Source: Schistosoma mansoni
Taxonomy: Eukaryota; Platyhelminthes; Trematoda; Strigeidida; Schistosomatidae
Assembly: GCF_000237925.1 (NCBI RefSeq)
Contig: NC_031495.1
Coordinates: 2,558,407-2,622,406 of the forward strand
DNA length: 64,000 nt
Direction of reading: 5' to 3'
This document shows positions 55,970 to 64,000 of the stretch, piece after piece. The translations under genes were made by a program, and so were the position numbers. How positions within the stretch are numbered: position 1 is the first letter of the stretch; each line of letters opens with the position of its first letter. The notes under the pieces are model-generated. The model saw only the letters and a list, made by a program, of their open reading frames with translations. It was not told where the DNA came from and did not search any database.

Positions 55970-57552
55970 TGGAGGATTTTAGATGTGACTGAAAAAGAAG
56001 TCGGAATTATGATGTAATTTACTCAGTACCATTAACCACACAAAAATAAACCTGAACCGGAAAGTGTTTTAGGAACAAATAAGCAGGTGAGAAATGACAT
56101 GAGAAACATGATATTAGAAACTACTGGAAGGATGGAGTGATGAATTAACACGCACAAAATATACATCCGACATTTAGACCGAAAAGTGTGCACACTAATA
56201 CCAACAGCACAGACTACCATTCAAACCATAAATTTTTGCATTACATTCTTCAACTAAAGAAAGAATGCAAACATACTTTCAATAAGCAATCAGTGACTTC
56301 ATGGAATAATGGTTTAGATGTTGTCTAGTCACCTCGAGTTTTCGATTAATTATAAATGATCAAACATTGAAATGACATCTTCAAACCTGTTTTAATCCAT
56401 GCATTTAAAAGTGCATGTAAATTGTTGACCATTAACTACATGAATGTGAGTGATTCCCTAGGTCAACTTGGGTTTCAGAAACATTGGCGTACATCGATGC
56501 AAGAAACCATTAACCCTCATTCATTGACATAGTTGGGATGTGTCGAAAATACTGATCTATCAATAACTTTGCTTTATTATGTCTCTGAAAGCATTAAAAG
56601 TGAAAATTAAGGTTTAGAACCCAACATAACCCCGAACCAAGAATTTTCATGCAATCAAGTGTTTCGATTTGTTATAATCATGGTTATATGCCTAGGTGAC
56701 TGAGGTCAGTCAGTCAGAACGTAGGCCCGTGCACATACATGTTAATTCAAGTTGCCATATTACATAGACACAGTGAGTTGAGAATAGTGTAATGGCAAAC
56801 AGGAATCGAAATAATTATAATAGCAGTGATAGTGACATGATTGCAAACTGAATAAAAGTAAAACTACTACTGTCCTCTTAGTTCCAAACATATTGACTCA
56901 TAACCCAAGTGGTTATTGTTTCTTCGTTACACTATGAACATAAGTGAATAAATTGTTCATTGGAGAAAGTGACATGGATTATGGACATAACAATAAAGAA
57001 GATAGTGTTCGGGAATTTCGCTTAACGAATGAAGGCACCACATATGATTTCATCTACACGCACCTAAAAGTAATACTGATAATGTTTAGGATAAAAAAAT
57101 TTTCTACGAACATGTGAAGAGATGAAGTTTCGGGGTCAACAGGTCTCATTTATTTGGGAACATTTTGCTTCAGAAACAATAGGCCCGGGTTCTCGACAGA
57201 AAACTCCCCTTGCAATATGATTTTAATAACACGGAATTTAAGTGTCTAACTATGTACTAAGTGTAAACATTGTCTGTACGTAGAATATTTATTACAAACG
57301 AATAAAAACTTAGAGATTTTAGTCAAATTAAAAATACTAAAGATGAGGGTCGCAACATCAAGCAAACTGAGACTAACAAACAAACTGAGAGAATTACGGA
57401 AACGGCTTACTGAATAATGTATCATGTATGATATCATATTTTATGCATTGCATTTGTAGCATTTATCTCGCCCGCATTACTTTAACTATGGAAACTGTAG
57501 TTTTAAATGAGTTATTCTTCTTACATTGTGCTTTTATTGACTTTTCTTATAG
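55970..57552. other. No gene seen
   Basis: AT-rich intergenic or intronic sequence. It contains the 5' flank of CDC26 (minus) at its left end. Only short frames. Confidence 0.4.
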
Positions 57553-57654
57553 ACACAGTTAATAGATTATGGGGACACAGAAACTGCACCTATTAGTAAA
57601 GCACGTTTTGAACGTCTGCTCCATCCAACATTCAATATCTTTGTGATGAGTTAG
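57553..57654 (+). CDS. Candidate terminal exon, unidentified gene
   Basis: Acceptor tttcttatag, then 33 codons to TAG: TQLIDYGDTETAPISKARF then ERLLHPTFNIF. LIDYGDTE resembles the core strand of a Tudor domain (IDYGNTE in many), but the exon is too short to claim that. If the exon instead ends at a gtgatg donor before the stop it would be internal. Neighbouring exons not found. Confidence 0.4.
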   Translation, partial: TQLIDYGDTETAPISKARFERLLHPTFNIFVMS

Positions 57655-57689
57655 TGTCTACCGATTCAAATGGTTCAAATGGTTGAGGA

Positions 57690-58050
57690 CGGAATAGAAG
57701 AAGCTTTCGCTTAACGGGCTTCCGTGTCTGATAGCAGTGGATCACCAATACCTCCAGGCAAGAACCTAGGTATATGAACGATAATAGAGGGAAAAAAAGA
57801 ATTTGGTAAATCATAATAATATGTTATCCTTAGTCCTTAGGAATAAGTCAAGTTTTCTCTTAAAGGACTCCTGGGAGGTCGCTTGGACTAGCTCAGTCGG
57901 CAGCGAATTCCAGCACTTGACAACTGTAACGGAGTAGAAGTTGTTAAAAGTCCCTCTGGAGTTACTACCGATCCCAAGCACGGCTAAAGGAGGAAGGTTG
58001 GGTATGGGGTTAGCGATCCCATCCCGTAGAAAACTAACTCGCAAAACAAA
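57690..58050 (-). mobile_element. CR1-like LINE, 3' end
   Basis: Minus frame 58044-57811 reads NNFYSVTVVKCWNSLPTELV and then QESFKRKLDLFL, the last residues of a CR1-type ORF2, followed by a 3' UTR like the one at 8090-8540. 5'-truncated. Confidence 0.78.
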
Positions 58051-58283
58051 AAACGCTAACCAGAAAAATAATCCAATATTAGGTCTTAAGTTCGAATCCT
58101 GTCAAAAGATTTTTTTTACTTTCCAATCAACATTTGTTAATTTATCAAAAGAGGTCCATAATAATAAACTTTAAAACCATAAATACTGATAATCAGAGTT
58201 AGTCGTTAGGTTGTTCATGATATTCTTCGTTAAGATTTAGAGTGATTTGTGAAGACTGTCAAATGTATTTATAGTTTAAGTTG

Positions 58284-58535
58284 AACAGTCGTTTCGTCCT
58301 AATATGAGACTTCTCAGCAGTATACATCAGTGAAACCATAAGAGATTAATCAAAGATGGATAGTGGCTGGCAGTGGAATCCAGTTTGATGCGCGTTTCGT
58401 CCTATTTGGGACTCGTCAGATCGATGTACCTGCATCTCAGAGTTGATGTTCACTCTGAGACTTGAACTCAGTACCATTCGCTTCAAACGCCATCACGTTA
58501 TCCACTCAGCTACTGAGTCCTGATAGCCACTTGGT
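58284..58535 (-). mobile_element. SM-alpha-like SINE with hammerhead, plus a second tail piece
   Basis: Minus strand: tRNA-like head (GGACTCAGTAGCTGAGTGG), B box (GAGTTCAAGTCTC), then CTGACGA, stem GTCC-CAAATA-GGAC, GAAACGCGC and GGATTCCACTGC, the typical SM-alpha ribozyme order. A few inserted and changed bases disturb stem I. 58284-58335 is a piece of the other hammerhead variant (CTGAGAAGTC...GGACGAAACG). Confidence 0.78.
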
Positions 58536-58961
58536 TGTGCAATGTGGTGAAGCTGAAATTCACTTGATATTGATTTTACTTATATTTTCCCATTGTTATT
58601 TAGGCCTGCAATTGATCAGTCTTTTGTTGGCATATGTGCATCCATCTTTGCTTATAAAGCTTGTGATTTCAGACAATATCGAGGCCCTCCGCACAAGATT
58701 AAGTCCAAAACCTTCAGGTATCAAAAAACAGAGTTGACATTCAATTTCCACTGCATTTTGGCCTTGAAAGATTGTGTAACTAAGGCTAGTTTATGATGCA
58801 AACCATAATGTTCCTTTTATTTCATCATCTCAGTGTTTAAGTTCGAACATACGCTGTATTCCCGCTTGAATATGAATCAACAGCAAACAATTAAACTGTT
58901 TATGATGTGTTCTATAACTTATTATAACCTTTATACCAATCAAGACACTTTACAATCTTAC

Positions 58962-59136
58962 CTAATTCTTCTTCTAACTTTTTAATTTCTTCAATTAATA
59001 ATTCTTGACTCATTAATTCTAAGCGTATAGTACGTGATTTATAACTTTTCACCGGTTTCTCCATCTTTTTCTCATTAATACGTAGTTTCACATTTTCATC
59101 TTGTAATTCAATCAGTTTCTTCTTCATACGTGTCAT
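58962..59136 (-). CDS. Coiled-coil exon of an unidentified gene
   Basis: Acceptor ttcatag on the minus strand just before 59136, donor ttag|gtaaga just after 58962; 58 codons plus one base. MTRMKKKLIELQDENVKLRI then SRTIRLELMSQELLIEEIKK show heptad-like Leu/Ile spacing and high Lys/Glu, a coiled coil. The first Met is simply the first codon after the acceptor, so this is probably internal. Other exons not found; the assembly gap lies 350 bases upstream. Confidence 0.55.
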
Positions 59137-59487
59137 CTATGAAATAGGAAAAGAAGGAAAAGCAAAGAGATTATCAACGATAGAAGTATATGTAGAGTAT
59201 GGAATCTTCTTTGAGGTTCTGTAATATACTACTGTTTTATTATAGATTAGGTTCGTTTGATTTTGATGGCGTTTTTTTCTTTGAGCTGGATGGTTTGCTG
59301 GTAGAGCTTTCATAGTCCTTCTGAATGACATCATTAGATTCGTTTTATTATGTACATGATAAATACATAGAGATCCTGTGGTGTTTGAATGAACCAATGA
59401 TTCCTTTGTATTGATGACTGTTTTGATTTTGAATTCCAAATACAATACATTCGTTCGTGCTCATCGAATACTTCTTGATTAAATTGT

Positions 59488-59687
59488 NNNNNNNNNNNNN
59501 NNNNNNNNNNNNNNNNNNNNNNNNNNNNNNNNNNNNNNNNNNNNNNNNNNNNNNNNNNNNNNNNNNNNNNNNNNNNNNNNNNNNNNNNNNNNNNNNNNNN
59601 NNNNNNNNNNNNNNNNNNNNNNNNNNNNNNNNNNNNNNNNNNNNNNNNNNNNNNNNNNNNNNNNNNNNNNNNNNNNNNNNNNNNNNN
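59488..59687. other. Assembly gap, 200 N
   Basis: Exactly 200 unknown bases, a conventional gap size, placed inside a CR1 endonuclease copy. The real length is unknown. Confidence 0.99.
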
Positions 59688-59965
59688 TGGTGCGCATCCA
59701 GGCATGACCGTACGTATAGTGCTACCCCACCCCCCATTCCTGTTTTTCTGTCGTTGCGAAATAAAGACATCCCAGTTATTGCTAACTCTTGGTCCGTAAA
59801 CTGAGACGTTATCCAAGTTTCGGATATTCCTATCAGATGGGCATCATTAGCGTTGCTAAGTTCACGTAGCTCATCCATTTTGTTTGGCAAGCTCGCGGCG
59901 TTCGTGTATAGGCAGTTTATGCTTTCAATTTGGAACGCGTGAGCCTCTTCTTGTTTGTCTATATG
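59688..59965 (-). mobile_element. CR1-like LINE, endonuclease start
   Basis: Minus strand reads INCLYTNAASLPNKMDEL, then DAHLIGISETWITSQF (catalytic E) and GMGGGVALYVRS: the N-terminus of an APE-type endonuclease, open until the gap. It follows, on the same strand, the end of another CR1 copy. Confidence 0.85.
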
Positions 59966-59999
59966 AGCCGTGTGTGAGTGGACAGGTAGCCTACCTATA

Positions 60000-60940
60000 C
60001 GATGTTTACCGAGTTGGTAGTCCCTGTCCTTTACACGTTTTTTTTATGATCAAGACAGTCCAGTCTTCGCTAATAAGATTAGGAGGTCTATCAACCTATA
60101 TTAATCCTTGTGGTTTTTTAACACTGTGTAGGCCCAATCTCGTTTTGAATATATCAATAGAATATGTTGATCTTAGGTGATCGGGTAGAAAATTCCAGCA
60201 ATTCACTACTCTCTCCCGGCTTTCATAATCCTGGGATGAATATCATCAGGACCATTGAAACTATCGAGTTTAGGATGCTGAAGTAGTCTTAAAGCAGTAA
60301 CTTTCTCATTAACTACAGGGTCCACCAACAAGCCGCCACGATCACAATGAATTCTTGGTCGTTCCTCATTGCTGATGGAAAACACTTTAGCGAAATATTC
60401 CTATAAAAATCCAGCTTTTTTGGTATCATCTCCTGTCAGTATTAACGGATCTTCTTGTATCAAAAGTGGTGGGATTCCATCACTTCTCCGAGTTCGCCTT
60501 TTTGTATACGAGAGTAGTCGTTTCGGACTTTTTTTACAATTACTAACCAATTGTTTTTCAGATGACCTTCTAGTCTTACTTATTAACGCTTTAGGAGGAT
60601 TCCTAGTCATACAATAACTGTTTCTGTACTGTTTTTAGCTAGTAGTGATTGACATATTCCAATGCTTTTTCCTACGTCCAAGAAGTTTCTTGACTTGTCT
60701 AGCTATCCGTGGTGGATGTTATTCGGTCTACGTGGTACTGGGAATCTACTATCAAAGGAGTTTATAGTTCCTACCGGGACCAATTCAGTCCAACGAATAT
60801 CAGGTGCTTTGAAATCTCCTAATACCAAGCATCTGTTATTTGCACTCCATAGCTGAATGCGCTCTAAAATCAAGTCATCAGCTAAACAGATTCGGTTGTG
60901 ATATATGACGCCGAGTATAACATCCGATAGTGAGCTCACA
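60000..60940 (-). mobile_element. CR1-like LINE, internally deleted
   Basis: Minus strand from 60939: endonuclease end (RCLVLGDFKAPDIRWTELV), linker, RT start (SFNGPDDIHPRIMKA near 60240), then immediately the last block of the protein (VVNCWNFLPDHLRSTYSIDI near 60200-60140). Nearly the whole reverse transcriptase is missing between the last two. Confidence 0.78.
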
Positions 60941-61029
60941 TCTAAAGACTTCGTGGACTGACCAATTTTCCTTACACAGCTATAGCGAGCAGCCTTAACT
61001 TATCCACTAATACTTCTAGTTCATAGAAT

Positions 61030-61440
61030 CTATTTCATCGATTTTACAAAATCCCTTGATACAACACAACACGTATTTCTCGTTGCAAAGCTGCAAAGAT
61101 GAGTTTCACTGACCTACCTCTGTTTTGAATACGAAAGTACCTAGAGAACGGGATGTTTTGTACGAAGGTAAATAGAGTGCATGAGAGTTGAAGGGTCTCA
61201 ACATCAGGAGTTTCAAAGCGAACAATCTTAGGTCCACTGGAATTTTTGAGTTGTATTGCTGATCCGTCAGATAATATTAGCTCGTCTTAACTAATCTATG
61301 AAAACAATACAAAGATATGGGAGTCAATGAGAGGAGAAGGGGATTCATTTGAGCTTCAAAATGACCTCCCAAAAACAGAGGAATGGGTAGTAGACAACAG
61401 GTTAGATATAAACCTGTAAAGATGTCATTTCATACACATT
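61030..61440 (+). mobile_element. CR1-like reverse transcriptase fragment, left part
   Basis: Plus strand: DFTKSLDTTQH then FLVAKLQ near 61040-61095, later NTKIWESMRGEGDSFELQND and EEWVVDNRLDIN near 61300-61420. CR1-type RT in correct order with frame breaks. Continues at 61775 after an LTR fragment. Confidence 0.7.
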
Positions 61441-61449
61441 ATATCACAA

Positions 61450-61775
61450 CGAAGAATAAATGAACAGTAGCCACTAGGATGTCTTTGGACTGTTATTTTA
61501 TGTATTCCTATTGTATAAATGTTAAGTAGCTAGATTATTTATATCTATATTCCTTTCGTCAGAAGCTTTAGTTTGACTAGTTGATTGCCATTAGATGATT
61601 TACTATTTAAAGATATTCCCAATTTATTAGTTGCAGTTCCTCACAACCACAGCCACGTTTGGGCTTGGTCCGTTGTAGTTTTTATTTTTTATTTCATGGT
61701 ATGATGTGGTCTGGTTTGTTTGTATCTAAACCACGTATGTCCGAAGTATATGATTCATGCAGTGGGTGCTGAAAG
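61450..61775 (+). mobile_element. LTR fragment (broken) inside a CR1 copy
   Basis: Resembles the LTR at 29146-29632 in order (attcctattgta, agctttagtttgac, cacagccacgtttggg, atgattcatgcagtg). Strongly diverged; an old insertion. Confidence 0.6.
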
Positions 61776-61940
61776 ATGCCAAAACCTGATACTGTCCTTA
61801 GCGGGCTACAGAAGAATGAGAGGTGATCTGATAATAGCATACGACATACTAAGTACGTCAAGTCACTCCAGTACGAGCATAAAACCAGAACATCATTACC
61901 ACGCTGCTCGAAACAACCTTCAGATGATTGTACATTAAAA
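61775..61940 (+). mobile_element. CR1-like reverse transcriptase fragment, right part
   Basis: SLAGYRRMRGDLIIAYDILS matches the C-terminal YRRxRGDLIxxYxIL block of CR1 proteins and continues the order of 61030-61440. Confidence 0.7.
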
Positions 61941-62779
61941 GGCGAATATCCAGATACTCTCTCACGTTTTCGTATTGATGGTTGCCCTCATTTGGATTGC
62001 TGTACCTGTCGAAGTGAGCGCATTTACATCAGAGAATAAATTTAGGAGGATACTTGACAAACTACGACAGTTGGAAGAGTTCGAATTAACGTGCCGAGAA
62101 TTTCTCAGATATAAGGCAAGTAGAACTAAATGAGCACAAATGAACTTGTTATATTCGGAATTCGTAGTCAGTGGGCAATCAAGCACGAAACAGTCATTAG
62201 TTTGTACAAATACCACGACCACCATATCATAAATGGGCACTCGGATTCCGGTAACATGTTTTAAGTCTTCTCTTTAGCTACATCTGTCTGTCTGTGTATT
62301 GGATGTGGACTCTGGATGATGTAGAATGTACTCATTTGTATTGGAATTGATAACGGAAATTAGAGCAGACTGACATTCATCCTTGTAACGGATTCTGTTA
62401 GTGTGACTGGCCTTTAATTTGAACCACAGATCTATCAACCCATTCTAGTAGACCTTTCGTAGATTGTGGAAAATCAGTTCCTTGATAGTATGTAACACCA
62501 GCAGACTGTAGACCTTTCATATTTTAACGAATATGTTCTTGTTTAAACAGTTTCATTGTTTTTTTTGCGTACCGTCTGGAAATTCTGCACTGGAAGCATT
62601 TATCCACTCTCCATTCTGGGTTTCTGAATTTGCCAGCAGTAATAGATTAGACGCTTGTTTTCCAGGTCTTGAAATTTCTCGTTTGCACAGGAGAATGAAA
62701 AGGCTTTGGTGTCGTAAGTAACTTTTGTATTTCGATTCCATAGCTATCAAGTTATTTAGCATTTTACTAGAACCGTCTT
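61941..62779. other. Unassigned
   Basis: No feature I can support. A minus frame at 62840-62553 (95 aa, SRPGKQASNLLLLANSETQN) is open but has no recognised domain and partly overlaps the LTR-element fragment. Confidence 0.35.
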
Positions 62780-63765
62780 CAGAATAATGCGGATTGAAAT
62801 TGTTGTCATCAGTCAGTCGTAACAGTCGAGTGACAAACATACAGCGCTATCCATCGTTCTACGAAGCGATGAGCAACAGTCTCCACCGTAACTGAAGTGA
62901 TGGGAATAGCTTCGGGCCATCCTGTGAAACGATCGATGCACGTAGTGTATGATCATACCCGTGCGATGGTGGGAATGATCACACAATGTCTATATGAATG
63001 TGGTCGAAGCGAGTATCAGGCGTGCCAACGGAGGCAACTACATGCCTGTGTACTATTGATAGTTGAGATCACAGGTATTGCTTTACCCACATATGGACAT
63101 ATTTACTCATGGACGGCCGGACGTATCGTGCAGCAATGACGCGTAATTTGGCTTTGATACCTGGATGTGACAGTCCATGCAGGGCACTGAAGACGGGACG
63201 ACGATAAGCAGATGGCACGATGAGTTGAGGAAGATCAGTAGGAACATCACACAGTATAGTCCCTGAGCTAGGGGTACTTCTCGGAACTGAAGGGAAGTAG
63301 AATGCTGTGCTTCTGTGCAGGAGGGATCGCTTGCTTGTACGGCGGCCATAGCAGGGAGATCAAGCACGGCTGAAGTAACTGCATTAACTTGGATATGGGA
63401 CAGAGCATCGGCAACATATTTCGAGTTGCCTTCAACATAACGAAGGTCTGTCGTGAACTGACAGATATAGTTCAAATGTCTGCACTCTCGTGGTGAGCAG
63501 CTGTCAGACTTGGTATGCAGAGTATACATTAAAGGCTTATGGTCGGTAAATAAGATGAAATCGTGACCTTCTACTGCGTGGCGGACATGTTCGTTGGCAC
63601 AGAACGTTGCTATTAGTTCTCGATCAAAAGCGCTATATCTCGTCTCCGTGGGGTGAGGTGTTGTGAGGAAAATTCGAGAGGTTGCCAACTTCGGGGGATG
63701 TTGTTTTGCATAACAGCTCCTATGGCGAAATCCGATGCATCAACCACTATACTAAGCGTATTGTG
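62780..63765 (-). mobile_element. Ty3/gypsy element fragment (broken)
   Basis: Minus strand relative of the 16.3-21.8 kb element, covering part of the RNase H ([19 protein letters not shown]) through part of the integrase. Roughly 80-85% similar by eye, without LTRs, with several breaks. Old compared with the whole copy. Confidence 0.88.
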
Positions 63766-63767
63766 CT

Positions 63768-64000
63768 GTACGGCATTTTCAACACTTTATCGAAGCCCGA
63801 GAATTCACGCTTTTACTGACCATAAACCCCTCACTTTCTCTTTAAGCTCATCTTCAGAATCTCGACAACTGGACTTCAGATATACAACGAATTTATGGAG
63901 CAAACAATGTAGTTGCAGAGGCCTTGTCTCCTGTAACTTCCTTGAACAGTTTCCATGGAATCGACCTTCTGAAACTAGCTCACCTTCAAAAAGAAGACAC
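63768..64000 (+). mobile_element. Ty3-like RNase H fragment of another family (broken)
   Basis: Plus strand shows HFQHFIEAREF, DHKPLTFSL-like and SRQLDFRYT blocks of a Ty3 RNase H in the opposite direction to its neighbour. It runs off the right edge. Confidence 0.65.

Noticed and set aside
62553-62840. 95-residue minus-strand frame
   Set aside because: Readable but unassignable, and it merges into the broken Ty3 fragment.
1-64000. CRISPR arrays, operons, rRNA genes
   Set aside because: None seen; this is a eukaryotic, intron-rich window.

Overview
The window comes from a blood fluke genome (Schistosoma). The evidence is tRNA-derived SINEs carrying hammerhead ribozymes (the SM-alpha type of schistosomes), RTE-type (SR2-like) and CR1-type (SR1-like) LINEs, Ty3-type LTR elements, long AT-rich introns and a flatworm-style beta integrin. 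All assignments are from reading the sequence; no search was run. There is one assembly gap of 200 N.

Layout. 1-425: start of the splicing-factor gene CWC22 on the minus strand, running off the left edge. 426-16261: gene-poor, filled with decayed LINE copies. 16266-21839: a whole-looking young Ty3/gypsy element with paired LTRs, target duplication and primer site. 22630-40591: a complete beta integrin gene on the plus strand, nine exons, 865 codons, reading frame continuous across every splice site. Its introns are packed with LINE ends, a SINE, an LTR-element fragment and, in intron 8, a nested LTR-in-LINE insertion. 41395-43348: a cluster of hammerhead SINEs, one with a ribozyme that still looks canonical. 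45098-53301: exons of a second plus-strand gene that I do not recognise; it is cysteine-rich, probably secreted, and may end in a GPI-anchor-like tail. Its introns hold an inverted-repeat element with hammerhead cores and a nearly intact RTE LINE. 55966-55783: first exon of CDC26 (anaphase-promoting complex) on the minus strand. 57553-57654 and 59136-58962: isolated exons of unidentified genes. 57690-64000: CR1 pieces, LTR-element fragments and the gap.

How the parts relate. The integrin should act at the cell surface with an alpha subunit and link matrix to the cytoskeleton. CWC22 and CDC26 are housekeeping factors for splicing and mitotic exit. The rest is a layered record of retroelement insertions. 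Several can be ordered in time because one sits inside another: an LTR element inside a truncated LINE in integrin intron 8, an RTE LINE inside an older LINE tail at 48.2-51.7 kb, and an LTR fragment inside a CR1 copy at 61 kb.
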